Positions 44,956 to 53,152 of a DNA stretch of 64,000 nt are shown here, piece after piece (the first letter of the stretch is position 1; each line of letters begins with the position of its first letter). Origin of the DNA: JAPWJZ01 sp965279315 (lineage in GTDB: Bacteria > Pseudomonadota > Alphaproteobacteria > Micavibrionales > UBA2020). Where the stretch lies: positions 2,914,001-2,978,000 of the forward strand of contig OZ257145.1 of the NCBI GenBank assembly GCA_965279315.1, written 5' to 3'. The notes under the pieces were generated by a model. That model ran no database searches and was not told where the DNA came from. It worked only from the letters and a program-made list of their open reading frames with translations. Position numbers and translations under genes: made by a program.

Positions 44956-45321
44956 ATGAAAATCATTCCCTTCCCCGCGTCACCGCTCCAAGGCACCGAT
45001 TGGGAAGCCGTCGAGGCCGACCGCGTTGTGTCAGGGGCGCCTCGGCGCACCTTCAAAGTCCTCCATTCCAGCAAGTCCGATGAATTCCACGCAGGCATCT
45101 ATGAATGCACGGCAGGAAAATGGAAAGTCATATATAATGAAGACGAGTTCTGCACCCTGATCGAGGGGCATGTGCGGCTGACGAATGACGCGGGCGACGC
45201 GCAGGACTTCAAGGCACCCGACAGCTTCACGGTGCCGTCGGGATACCAGGGCACATGGGAAGCGGTCACACCGGTGCGGAAGTTCTTCGTGATCTATGAA
45301 CAGTCGACCAAGAAAGAGTAA
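44956..45321 (+). CDS. Cupin_3-type protein
   Basis: The 121-residue single cupin domain shows AGIYECTAGKWKVIYNEDEF, CTLIEGHVRLTND and FTVPSGYQGTWEAVTPVRKF. This is the DUF861/Cupin_3 group, often near amino-acid or polyamine catabolism genes. The classic metal His are mostly missing, so binding of a small ligand is likely. The PuuD-like gene starts 10 bp downstream, suggesting shared use of the same pathway. AGAGGC is the ribosome site. Confidence 0.85.
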   Translation: MKIIPFPASPLQGTDWEAVEADRVVSGAPRRTFKVLHSSKSDEFHAGIYECTAGKWKVIYNEDEFCTLIEGHVRLTNDAGDAQDFKAPDSFTVPSGYQGTWEAVTPVRKFFVIYEQSTKKE

Positions 45322-45331
45322 GGCAGCGACA

Positions 45332-46069
45332 ATGAAAAAGACCCCCATCATCCTCATCCCCGCCAACGTGATCGATTATGCCGGCCTGCCCGCGCATGTG
45401 GTGCGCGACACTTATATCCGCGCGATCGTCGAAGTGATGGGCGGCGTGCCGCTGATGATCCCCGCGATGGGCAAGGATTTCGATTTCCGCTCCATCGCCG
45501 ACCGCGTGGATGGCGTACTGCTCTCCGGCTCCCCCTCCCACGTCGCGCCCGCCTGCTATGGCGAGGAACAATTGTTCGGCGATGAAGACCTCGACCCCCG
45601 CCGCGATGCGACCACGCTGCCGATGATCCAGCAGGTGATCGACATGGACAAGCCGCTGATGGCGATCTGCCGCGGGTTTCAGGAACTCAACGTCGTCATG
45701 GGCGGCACGCTGCACCAGTTCATCCACGAACTGCCCGGCAAGAACGACCACCGCAAGCCCGCCGACAAGCCGCTGAAAGACACCTATGAAGCGCAGGCGC
45801 ATCCCGTCATCGCGCAAAAAGGCGGTATCTTTGAAAAGATCGGCCTGAACGGCGAATTCAAGGTCAACACGCTGCACCAGCAGGGCATCAACAAGCTGGG
45901 CGACGGATTGAAGGTGGAAGCGATTTCGGATGACGGCATCATCGAAGCCATCTCCATCCCCGGCAAGCGTTTCGTGCTGGGCACGCAATGGCATCCGGAG
46001 GGCGATTACTACCTCAACAAAACCTCTGTCAAGATTTTCGAGGCGTTCAAGGACGCAATCGCGGCCTAA
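45332..46069 (+). CDS. Gamma-glutamyl-gamma-aminobutyrate hydrolase-like (PuuD family)
   Basis: The class I glutamine amidotransferase-type fold is seen with nucleophile Cys113 in MAICRGFQELN and the His-Glu partners in TQWHPEGD (His221, Glu223). PuuD releases GABA from gamma-glutamyl-GABA during putrescine breakdown. Other peptidase C26 members act on similar amides. The ATG at 45332 follows AAGGCAG. The upstream cupin gene is 10 bp away and probably part of the same operon. A terminator follows. Confidence 0.88.
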   Translation: MKKTPIILIPANVIDYAGLPAHVVRDTYIRAIVEVMGGVPLMIPAMGKDFDFRSIADRVDGVLLSGSPSHVAPACYGEEQLFGDEDLDPRRDATTLPMIQQVIDMDKPLMAICRGFQELNVVMGGTLHQFIHELPGKNDHRKPADKPLKDTYEAQAHPVIAQKGGIFEKIGLNGEFKVNTLHQQGINKLGDGLKVEAISDDGIIEAISIPGKRFVLGTQWHPEGDYYLNKTSVKIFEAFKDAIAA

Positions 46070-46082
46070 ATTTCAGGCCAAC

Positions 46083-46116
46083 AAAAAACCTCCCGTTTTC
46101 GCGGGAGGTTTTTTTG
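46083..46116 (+). terminator. Terminator of the PuuD-like gene
   Basis: AACCTCCCG/CGGGAGGTT stem with a TTTTCG loop and an eight-T run. Confidence 0.9.
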
Positions 46117-46119
46117 TAT

Positions 46120-46264
46120 CTTCCCTCTCCTTTGGGAGAGGGCGGGGCCCATCGCTCTTGCGATGGGAGGGTGAGGGTACTCCGTCGGCCTCGTGCGCCC
46201 GAAGCCGACGGAGTACCCTCACCTCTGTCGCTTCGCGACATCTCCTCTCCCAAAGGAGAGGAGA
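46120..46264. repeat. Palindromic intergenic repeat, type B copy 1
   Basis: This 145-bp element begins CTTCCCTCTCCTTTGGGAGA and ends CTCCCAAAGGAGAGGAGA, so its ends pair. An inner arm (ACTCCGTCGGC and GCCGACGGAGT) gives a nested hairpin. A second 145-bp copy is at 63731-63875. Confidence 0.9.
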
Positions 46265-46269
46265 GAAAA

Positions 46270-46560
46270 TCACTTCAAAAAGCTCGGCCCGACCTTGCAG
46301 GCCGTAACCTTGATCTCGCCCCAGACATCGCCCAGCACATAGGGCTCTGTCTTCAGGTATGCATCCACAGCCGCCCGGTCGGGCATATCCAGCACAAGCA
46401 TCGACCCGCACATATTCCCGTCTTCGCCCAGCAGCGCGACGCCATACAGCATCCGCCCGTCCGCCTTCATCACACCGCAGACATCAATATGCGCCTGTCT
46501 AGCTGCCATCCGGCGGTCGAGCGCGTTCGGGTGATCGAGTCCCATGACGATGAATTGCAT
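46270..46560 (-). CDS. YciI-like protein
   Basis: The 96-residue ferredoxin-like fold of the YciI family is seen in MQFIVMGLDHPNALDRR, RQAHIDVCG and YLKTEPYVLGDVWGEI. YciI-like proteins are small dimers of unclear role. One His of the usual active pair is near AHIDV. It starts one base after the fabI stop, so it is the last gene of the fab cluster. A Met nine codons upstream is not used. Confidence 0.85.
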   Translation of the reverse strand: MQFIVMGLDHPNALDRRMAARQAHIDVCGVMKADGRMLYGVALLGEDGNMCGSMLVLDMPDRAAVDAYLKTEPYVLGDVWGEIKVTACKVGPSFLK

Positions 46561-46561
46561 A

Positions 46562-47380
46562 TTATTCCCCTGCCCCGTTCGTGCCATTCCCGTTCGCGAT
46601 TTCGTCGAAGATTTCTTTCTTCGGCATGCCGACGACGTTGAAGCCGCAATCGACGTAGTGGTTTTCGCCGGTGACCGCCGATGACAGGTCGGAGAGGAAA
46701 TAGAGAGCGGTGTTGCCGAGTTCTTCCAGCGTCACGGGGCGGCCGAGCGGGCTTGCCTTGGTCGTGAACTTGAAGGTATGGCGCGCGTTGCCGATGACCG
46801 CACCCGCCAGCGTACGCATGGGCCCTGCGGAAATCGAGTTGACGCGGATATTTTGCGGGCCGAGATCAGCCGCCATATAGCGCACCGAAGCCTCCAATGC
46901 CGCCTTCGCAACACCCATGACGTTATAATTGGGCATGACGCGTTCAGAGCCAAGATAGCTGAGCGTAATCATGCTGCCGCCATTCGGCATCAAATCCTTC
47001 GCGCGGCGCGCGACGGAGGTGAAGGAATAGCAGGATACATGCATGGAGGTCAGGAAGTTGGCAAGCGTGGTGTCGACATACTGCCCCTTCAATTCATTCT
47101 TGTCCGAAAACGCGATGGCGTGGACGAGGAAGTCGATGCTGCCCCAATCCTTTTTCAGCTGCGCGAAGACGCGGTCGAGGTCTTCTTCCTTCGATGCGTC
47201 GCACTGGATGACGGTTTTCGCGCCGATGCCTTCGGCCAGCGGGCGGAGGCGTTTGCCGAATGCTTCGTCCTGATAGGTGAACGCCATTTCGGCGCCGTAT
47301 TTATGCAGCGTCTGGGCGATGCCCCAGGCGATGGAATGGTCGTTGGCGACCCCCATGATTAATCCGCGTTTGCCCTTCAT
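46562..47380 (-). CDS. fabI: Enoyl-ACP reductase (NADH)
   Basis: FabI performs the last reduction of each fatty acid elongation cycle. The SDR-type NADH loop LIMGVANDHSIAWGIAQ and the active-site pair Tyr152 and Lys159 (YNVMGVAK) are present, with Tyr142 next to them. The length of 272 residues is usual. The ATG at 47380 is chosen by family start. It lies 16 bp after fabB and is followed by a YciI-like gene. The alphaproteobacterial fabA-fabB-fabI order is kept. Confidence 0.96.
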   Translation of the reverse strand: MKGKRGLIMGVANDHSIAWGIAQTLHKYGAEMAFTYQDEAFGKRLRPLAEGIGAKTVIQCDASKEEDLDRVFAQLKKDWGSIDFLVHAIAFSDKNELKGQYVDTTLANFLTSMHVSCYSFTSVARRAKDLMPNGGSMITLSYLGSERVMPNYNVMGVAKAALEASVRYMAADLGPQNIRVNSISAGPMRTLAGAVIGNARHTFKFTTKASPLGRPVTLEELGNTALYFLSDLSSAVTGENHYVDCGFNVVGMPKKEIFDEIANGNGTNGAGE

Positions 47381-47396
47381 GATTGAGTCCACCGGA

Positions 47397-48614
47397 TCAG
47401 CCCTCCACTTTCGACAACGCAAGTGTGCAGTTTGTGCCGCCGAAGCCGAAGCTGTTGGAAATCACGTTTTTCAGGTTCGCGTTATCGATGCGTTTCGTCA
47501 CCAGCGGCAGGTCGGCTGCTTCCGGATCGACAGTATCGACGTTCGCCGATGCCGTGATGAAATTGTGCTTCATCATCAGCAGGCAGTAAATCGCTTCCTG
47601 TACGCCGGTCGCGCCCAGCGAATGGCCGGTGAGCGATTTGGTGGAGCTGAAATTCGGCACCTTGTCGCCGAACACTTCGCGCATCGCCTTCAATTCCGCG
47701 CCGTCGCCGACGGGGGTCGAAGTACCATGTGTGTTGATGTAATCGACGGGGCCTTTCAGCGTCGCCATCGCCTGTTTCATGCAGCGTGCCGCTCCCTCGC
47801 CCGAGGGGGCGACCATGTCGTAACCGTCGGAGGTTGCGCCGTAGCCGGTGACTTCGGCATAAATTTTCGCGCCGCGTGCCTTGGCATGTTCATATTCTTC
47901 GAGAACCACAACGCCACCGCCGCCCGCGATCACGAAACCGTCGCGGTTCGCGTCGTATGCGCGGCTCGCCTTGTCGGGCGTCGCGTTATATTTGGAGGAC
48001 AATGCGCCCATCGCGTCGAACAGCACGGTCAGCGACCAGTCGAGTTCCTCGCCGCCGCCCGCAAACACGATATCCTGCTTGCCCCACTGGATCAGCTCCG
48101 CACCGTTACCGATGCAATGCGCGGAGGTCGCGCAAGCGGAGGTCAGTGAATAGTTGTAGCCCTTGATCTTGAACGGCGTCGCAAGGCAGGCCGAGTTGGT
48201 GGAGGACATGCACTGCGTCACGCGATAAGGCCCGATGCGCTTGGGCCCTTTTTCGCGCGCAACGTCAAATGACTCGAGCAGGTTTTTGGTGGAGGGACCG
48301 CCGGAGCCCATGATGAGGCCCGTGCGTTCATTTGACACATCGGCTTCCGTCAGGCCGGAATCCGCAATCGCCTGCTGCATGGAAAGATAGTTATACGCCG
48401 CGCCATCGCCCATGAAGCGCAGGACCTTGCGGTCAACCGCTTCCTCCAGATTGATATTCGGCATGCCGTGCACATGGCTGCGGAAACCCATCTCGGCATA
48501 TTTCGGCGCAAACACGATGCCCGACTTGCCTTCCTTCAGCGATTGCGTGACCGCGTCCTGATCGTTGCCGATGCAGGAAATGATGCCGATGCCTGTGATG
48601 ACGACGCGTCTCAT
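47397..48614 (-). CDS. fabB: Beta-ketoacyl-ACP synthase I
   Basis: This condensing enzyme extends acyl chains, including unsaturated ones made by FabA. The catalytic Cys161 lies in LTSACATSAH, with His296 in NTHGTSTPVGD and His331 in LTGHSLGATG. The length of 405 residues is right for FabB and it is near fabA, so FabB rather than FabF is chosen. GAGAGG lies before the ATG at 48614. An AT-rich gene of 242 codons separates it from fabA. Confidence 0.95.
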   Translation of the reverse strand: MRRVVITGIGIISCIGNDQDAVTQSLKEGKSGIVFAPKYAEMGFRSHVHGMPNINLEEAVDRKVLRFMGDGAAYNYLSMQQAIADSGLTEADVSNERTGLIMGSGGPSTKNLLESFDVAREKGPKRIGPYRVTQCMSSTNSACLATPFKIKGYNYSLTSACATSAHCIGNGAELIQWGKQDIVFAGGGEELDWSLTVLFDAMGALSSKYNATPDKASRAYDANRDGFVIAGGGGVVVLEEYEHAKARGAKIYAEVTGYGATSDGYDMVAPSGEGAARCMKQAMATLKGPVDYINTHGTSTPVGDGAELKAMREVFGDKVPNFSSTKSLTGHSLGATGVQEAIYCLLMMKHNFITASANVDTVDPEAADLPLVTKRIDNANLKNVISNSFGFGGTNCTLALSKVEG

Positions 48615-48656
48615 ATTACCTCTCAATTGCCCCACGGTTTTTCCGGGTTCGGTTTA

Positions 48657-49385
48657 TCATGTTTTACGTTTCAGAACTTCCAGAATTTCTTTCTGAATAG
48701 CGAGAGCCTCGATGCCGCGGTCAGAAATTATCTTATTTATTTCACGACACTCGTTGAGATAATTAGCATAGTTCTTTTTCTGCTTAGAACTGAACCATGC
48801 GCAAATAACAATCCAGCCAATTACAAGTATTAGCGGCCACCAGCTCACAAAGTTTTCACTTTTAAATAATCCACATGCGCTTTTGGGCGCCGAAACAGCC
48901 TTTGCCGACTTAAATTCTTTTTTGTAAAGAGCCCACTCTTCGGCGGTGTACCATTTTTTACTATCCGCATGGTAATATAGGGCATTGCCCTGCTCCCATG
49001 TAGCATAACTATATCGGTATTTTGCGGCGAACTCTTTATCGGCTTCGGGAAGCTCAACCTCAACAAGCCCAATGTAGTCTCCATCAGGCAAAACTGTGTC
49101 GTACTTACTGAAATCGCCGTAGTAATAAGCTGGATCTTCCTCAATCAGCGTATTCAGAACCTTCAACTTTCCTTTGAAAGGAAAAATCGTCGTTTCGAAA
49201 TCATAGATAGACTTTTCTGCAGTCTTTTCGAAAGCAACGGTATAAGGATTATCCTTTTGCATTTGCTCCCATGCGGCGAGTAGCGACTCTTTGGACGGTT
49301 TACTATCATTAGTTTCCGCCATAGCTGGCGCGGCGAGGACGCAGAACGACAGCAGGATTGCAAAAGCCGCTACAACGATGCGCAT
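48657..49385 (-). CDS. Exported protein with C-terminal membrane anchor, inserted between fabA and fabB
   Basis: A signal peptide (MRIVVAAFAILLSFCVLAAP, then AMA) leads a 170-residue soluble part with aromatic-rich strands (YYYGDFSKYDTVLPDG, KKWYTAEEWALYKKEF). A membrane segment (WWPLILVIGWIVICAWF) and a charged cytosolic tail follow. The family is not recognised. The gene is visibly AT-richer than fabA and fabB around it, and type A repeat lies just before it. These signs suggest insertion into an old operon. Confidence 0.75.
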   Translation of the reverse strand: MRIVVAAFAILLSFCVLAAPAMAETNDSKPSKESLLAAWEQMQKDNPYTVAFEKTAEKSIYDFETTIFPFKGKLKVLNTLIEEDPAYYYGDFSKYDTVLPDGDYIGLVEVELPEADKEFAAKYRYSYATWEQGNALYYHADSKKWYTAEEWALYKKEFKSAKAVSAPKSACGLFKSENFVSWWPLILVIGWIVICAWFSSKQKKNYANYLNECREINKIISDRGIEALAIQKEILEVLKRKT

Positions 49386-49407
49386 CTTGATTGCCTTTCC
49401 CTTTCCT

Positions 49408-49512
49408 CGTCATCCCCGCCGCATGCTTTACATGCAAAGCATGTGGGCAGGGATCCACGATGTCCAACGCAATCCCGGAAGCTCATGGATTCCCGCATTC
49501 GCGGGAATGACG
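49408..49512. repeat. Palindromic intergenic repeat, type A
   Basis: CGTCATCCCCGCCGCATGCT opens and TTCGCGGGAATGACG closes this copy. Its inner part has ATGCTTTACATGCAAAGCAT, a nearly perfect palindrome. It lies between the inserted gene and fabA. Confidence 0.75.
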
Positions 49513-49561
49513 CTTGAGGGGCGTGAACAGTTTTAAATTGTCGCTATTGCACCCGCGGAAA

Positions 49562-50119
49562 TTACAGCGACCGCGGATTTTCGAACAGGCCGACTTTCAG
49601 GTCGGTTGCTTCGTAGATCACCTTGCCATCGACTTCCACAACGCCATCGGCGATGCCGAGGACGAGCTTGCGGTTGATGACGCGCTTGATGTTGAGGCGG
49701 TAGGTCACTTTTTTCGCTTCGGGCAGAACCTGTCCGGAGAATTTCACTTCACCGACGCCGAGCGCGCGGCCGGAGCCTTGCGCGCCGGTCCAGCCGAGAT
49801 AGAAGCCGAGCAGCTGCCACACGGCATCAAGGCCGAGGCAGCCGGGCATCACGGGGTCGCCGACGAAATGGCAGCCGAAGAACCACAGGTCGGGCTTCAC
49901 GTCCAGCTCCGCCACCAGCTCGCCCTTGCCATGCGCGCCGCCTTCGGCGCTGAGATGGGTGATGCGGTCGAACATCAGCATCGGGGGCATGGGCAGTTTC
50001 GCGTTGCCGGGACCGAACAGCTGGCCATTCGCGCAGCTGATCAGGTCGTCATAGGTGTAGCTGGATTTCGGTGTGAAGCTCATCGTTTCTTCGGAGACTT
50101 TCGTTTTCAGGTTTTGCAT
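49562..50119 (-). CDS. fabA: 3-hydroxydecanoyl-ACP dehydratase/isomerase
   Basis: FabA dehydrates 3-hydroxydecanoyl-ACP and isomerises the product, opening the anaerobic route to unsaturated fatty acids. The active-site His84 and Asp98 are in CHFVGDPVMPGCLGLDA. The length of 185 residues fits. The ATG at 50119 is preceded by AAGGGG, while an internal Met 12 codons on is less likely. It is downstream of two unknown genes and upstream of the inserted gene and fabB. Confidence 0.95.
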   Translation of the reverse strand: MQNLKTKVSEETMSFTPKSSYTYDDLISCANGQLFGPGNAKLPMPPMLMFDRITHLSAEGGAHGKGELVAELDVKPDLWFFGCHFVGDPVMPGCLGLDAVWQLLGFYLGWTGAQGSGRALGVGEVKFSGQVLPEAKKVTYRLNIKRVINRKLVLGIADGVVEVDGKVIYEATDLKVGLFENPRSL

Positions 50120-50162
50120 CGCTGCTGCCCCTTTTGTGTTGTTCAGATCAAGCCTTTACACA

Positions 50163-51125
50163 TCAGGCCGTGGTCGGTTCTTCCCTGTATTTCGCGCCCA
50201 GAATCATGCCGGTTTTCGCCAGCGATTTTGCAATACTTGGGTGTATCTGTCCAACATCTTCAACGGTCACCACGGCGACCATCCTACCCACTGATTTTGC
50301 AACGGAAACCGCCTTGCCCATCATGTCTTCAAGGCCGATCAGGACGAAAAACTCGTCGATCTCGGGCTTCAGGCGCGTCAGGTATTCTGGAATGTCCGTG
50401 GCCTCGCCGTCGTTCGCGGCGGAAAGCTTGCCCCAGTTCTTGATGCCGGGCGTGCCATGACGCACGGATTCACGCACCATGACATTGGTGAATTCCGCTT
50501 CGGCTTCCGGCGGCAATGCGGTTGCGGCTTCGGCCAGCGCATAGTAATGGCCGGCAACCGCCGCGAGCGCGAGGATGCCTTCGCCCGGCGCGTTGCCATC
50601 GGCGATAAAATCCTCGATCAGCAGGTCGCAGAAATCCTGCGTCGCCATTTCAAACGTCAGCGACAAAATCACCGTCTCGATCAGCAGGCGCAAGGAACGC
50701 TCCACCGGAAAATCTTTTTTCTCCCACAGGGGGAAATCATTGATGATCAGGCCGATTGCGATTTCGTGGATATCGTCCATGCCCTTCGGCAGTTTTTTCG
50801 CGATGCCGCGACCCAGCTGGCGGCCCAGTTCGGTGTCGTGGTCGATCACCCATGCGGGCGGCATCAGCGGGTCGGGCGCTTCGCCCTCCGCCGGGTCGGC
50901 ATGCAGCAGTTCCGCGATGCGGTGGAACGCCTGTTCCATCACCACATCGGGCTCTTCGTATTCCATCAGCGTTTCGGTGATGAAGCCGGCATAGATGCAG
51001 ATGGTGCGCATCAGGCGCGCATCGCCCTCGGGCGTGTCCTTCAGCATCACTTCGAGGCGCGCGGTGATGGCTTTTGCCTCTTCCTTCAGCTTTTCCTGGT
51101 GTTCGGGCGAAGACACTGTTGCCAT
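50163..51125 (-). CDS. Hypothetical acidic helical protein, 320 aa
   Basis: The family is not recognised. The 320-residue protein is alpha-helical and acidic (LIETVILSLTFEMATQDFCD, LALAAVAGHYYALAEAATAL), without a signal or membrane segment. Its start overlaps the stop of the SH3 gene in TAATG, so the two are translationally coupled, and it ends 44 bp before fabA. Its position suggests a role in lipid or envelope biology but nothing in the sequence says which. Confidence 0.7.
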   Translation of the reverse strand: MATVSSPEHQEKLKEEAKAITARLEVMLKDTPEGDARLMRTICIYAGFITETLMEYEEPDVVMEQAFHRIAELLHADPAEGEAPDPLMPPAWVIDHDTELGRQLGRGIAKKLPKGMDDIHEIAIGLIINDFPLWEKKDFPVERSLRLLIETVILSLTFEMATQDFCDLLIEDFIADGNAPGEGILALAAVAGHYYALAEAATALPPEAEAEFTNVMVRESVRHGTPGIKNWGKLSAANDGEATDIPEYLTRLKPEIDEFFVLIGLEDMMGKAVSVAKSVGRMVAVVTVEDVGQIHPSIAKSLAKTGMILGAKYREEPTTA

Positions 51126-51781
51126 TACTCCTTGATCGTCTCGGCGTCGTATACGCCCCAGATATCGGTTTTCTTGATCCAGCCGTCATAGCTTGCGATT
51201 TTCAGGCTGCACCATTTTTCGCGGCAGCCTTCAAGGTCGGCGATCACGCCGGGTTCCAGCCGCACGACGGGCTGCGCCGAGTCATCGGGCTTTTTCAGCA
51301 GCGTGCGCACCTGCCCCTTCACGATGATCGCGCGGCGGCCGGACAGCATGGCCTTGTGCACCCAGCCCTTGTCGCCATCCACATCGCGGATTTCGCGCCA
51401 GACCTGGAATTCCCGCGTGATCTCGACGGGCAGGCCGCCCTTGCGGATCACGAACTTGATCGGGTAGCGCGTGCCAGGGCCTGTGCGCACGTTCACTTCG
51501 TCGGGGCCCAGCGTGACAAAGCGCGGTACGGGCAGTTGCACGCCGCCCGTCTGGTTGTCGGCGGGGTCGGTCGGCTCTTCGGCGGCTTTCACGGGCGGTG
51601 CAGCTTCATCGACATCCTTCACCGCGTCGGCGATCACGTCGCTCATGGCTTTCTTGACGGGCTTGACGGCGGCAGATGCCTTTTCGGACGCCTTCGCGGC
51701 ATTCTTCGCCTCGCCCGCCACAGCAGGCGCTGCCGCCAGCAGCAGGCAGGTCAGGAGCACGGTAAAGATGGATTTCGCCAT
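51125..51781 (-). CDS. Exported bacterial SH3 domain protein
   Basis: A signal peptide (MAKSIFTVLLTCLLLAAAPA, then VAG) and an Ala/Lys-rich linker precede SH3-type repeats: DEVNVRTGPGTRYPIKFVIR, KGGLPVEITREF, VWREIRDVDGDKGWVHK and MLSGRRAIIVKGQ. A second short SH3-like unit follows. Such domains (DUF1058 group) bind cell-wall peptides in the periplasm. AGGGA precedes the ATG at 51781. It is the first gene of the unit that continues to fabA. Confidence 0.85.
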   Translation of the reverse strand: MAKSIFTVLLTCLLLAAAPAVAGEAKNAAKASEKASAAVKPVKKAMSDVIADAVKDVDEAAPPVKAAEEPTDPADNQTGGVQLPVPRFVTLGPDEVNVRTGPGTRYPIKFVIRKGGLPVEITREFQVWREIRDVDGDKGWVHKAMLSGRRAIIVKGQVRTLLKKPDDSAQPVVRLEPGVIADLEGCREKWCSLKIASYDGWIKKTDIWGVYDAETIKE

Positions 51782-51860
51782 TTTGAACATCCCTGCAGAA
51801 TAGGCATAAAGCGCCCCTGCACCAACCTTTTTTTGGGCGGTTTTCGGGGGATTATCTATA

Positions 51861-51888
51861 TTGACATAACCTTTACCCGCCCTATAAT
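51861..51888 (+). promoter_or_regulatory. Near-consensus sigma-70 promoter
   Basis: TTGACA and TATAAT are separated by 16 bp. The ATG of the downstream gene is 37 bp past the -10 box. Confidence 0.85.
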
Positions 51889-51924
51889 CCGGCGAAATCC
51901 ATTTTTATAAGGCGAGGCATTGCC

Positions 51925-52557
51925 ATGAAGCTCATTCCGCAGCGTTTGAAAGACCTGTTTACGCGCAAAAGCAAAAAAGACGCGTCCCCCGCCCCCGCTT
52001 CGGTTGAAACCGCCGTTGTTGTGCCCGAACCGGTCGTGGAAGCGCCGAAAGAACCGACCTTGCAGGAAAAGCGCCTCCAGCGCCTGAACATGTTCAAATC
52101 GGCGGAAGGCGTTTACAGCTTCAACCTCGACATCACGCAGCCGAACGGCGTGCTGGGCGACAAGACAATGCTGATGGTCAGCAACCGCGACAGCGACCTG
52201 TTCGTCGCCATGATCGGCCATTCGCCGCTCGCCGGCACGCGCGACCTCGCCAATGCGATCGAGGAACACATGATCAAGCATTTCGGATTGGACGTCGGCA
52301 AAACCTATTTCAAGATGAAGAACGAAAACTTCTATATCGACGGCTATGACGCCTTCACCGGCCTGCCGGCTGGCAGCAGCTACCAAATGGTGCTCGTTCC
52401 CGAAGGCAATAACTGGCGCCCGCCCGTGATGGTGCCGCCCGCGCGTAAAGCCGTGCCCGAAACCAGCTCCCTGCTCTCCAAACCCACCCTGCCGCCTTGG
52501 TTACAACAAAAGCTGAGCAACGGGAACAAACCGAAGCCGCCGGTTGCGCCGAAGTAA
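51925..52557 (+). CDS. Hypothetical protein, 210 aa
   Basis: The family is not recognised. A basic start (MKLIPQRLKDLFTRKSKKD) and an Ala/Val/Pro linker precede a folded part of about 110 residues (FKSAEGVYSFNLDITQPNGV to FYIDGYDAFTG) and a Pro/Lys tail. AAGGCGAGG stands before the ATG. The strong promoter at 51861-51888 suggests high expression. It converges on the restriction gene. Confidence 0.72.
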   Translation: MKLIPQRLKDLFTRKSKKDASPAPASVETAVVVPEPVVEAPKEPTLQEKRLQRLNMFKSAEGVYSFNLDITQPNGVLGDKTMLMVSNRDSDLFVAMIGHSPLAGTRDLANAIEEHMIKHFGLDVGKTYFKMKNENFYIDGYDAFTGLPAGSSYQMVLVPEGNNWRPPVMVPPARKAVPETSSLLSKPTLPPWLQQKLSNGNKPKPPVAPK

Positions 52558-52566
52558 GTAGCCGCC

Positions 52567-53148
52567 TTACTTTACAAACTTCTTTGCTTGAACGGGGTAT
52601 TTCTTGATGAGCCATTCGAGCAGTTCAAGTTGTTCTGTACCGCGTGCGCGACGTACTTGAACGAGCAGCTTGTGCGAAGTAGGCCGGTCTAGAGTCAGAT
52701 TCTTTCCGCCCTCGTTGCATACAGAGCATAACGCGCGTAAATTATCCGCATCGTCCGTGCCACCCAAGGATTTATCAATAATATGACCGATATGAAGGCG
52801 TGTTTTTCTAGGAGCGTCATAAGGGTGTAACTCCCCCGCCACCGCGCCGCACATTTGACAAGTAAACCCATTACGATCCAAAACAAGTGCGCGGGTTTCT
52901 TTGGAAATACCACGCGCAAAAGCAGGCTTGGGCTTTGCTGTCTCCAAAAGATATTGGCCGGGCTTTAAGTCTGATCGGTCATTATTGGTGAGGATTTGAA
53001 AGCCTTCTTCATTTCTTAATTCTCGAATCCTACGTCCCCACTCAGACGTTCCGCCTGAGGCTACCTGTAATTCTTTTGAACTGAGTATTTTGCCTACATT
53101 CTTTAAAAAGAATGCGCGCAGCTTATCTCTTGCACCGTTTCTGGCCAT
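52567..53148 (-). CDS. HNH restriction endonuclease-like protein
   Basis: An N-terminal winged-helix-like region (MARNGARDKLRAFFLKNVGK, then TSEWGRRIRELRNEEGFQIL) precedes an HNH nuclease core: CQMCG, LHIGHIIDKSLGGTDDADNL, then LCSVCNEGGKN. The layout is that of HNH type II restriction enzymes, which are encoded beside their DNA methyltransferase. The m5C methyltransferase is 4 bp upstream. The ATG at 53148 starts after the neighbouring stop. The genes are AT-richer than the rest of the window. Confidence 0.85.
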   Translation of the reverse strand: MARNGARDKLRAFFLKNVGKILSSKELQVASGGTSEWGRRIRELRNEEGFQILTNNDRSDLKPGQYLLETAKPKPAFARGISKETRALVLDRNGFTCQMCGAVAGELHPYDAPRKTRLHIGHIIDKSLGGTDDADNLRALCSVCNEGGKNLTLDRPTSHKLLVQVRRARGTEQLELLEWLIKKYPVQAKKFVK

Positions 53149-53152
53149 TTTT

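Noticed and set aside
46120..46264. Transcription terminator complex instead of repeat
   Set aside because: A normal terminator for the upstream gene is already at 46083-46116, and the 145-bp element recurs at 63731-63875.
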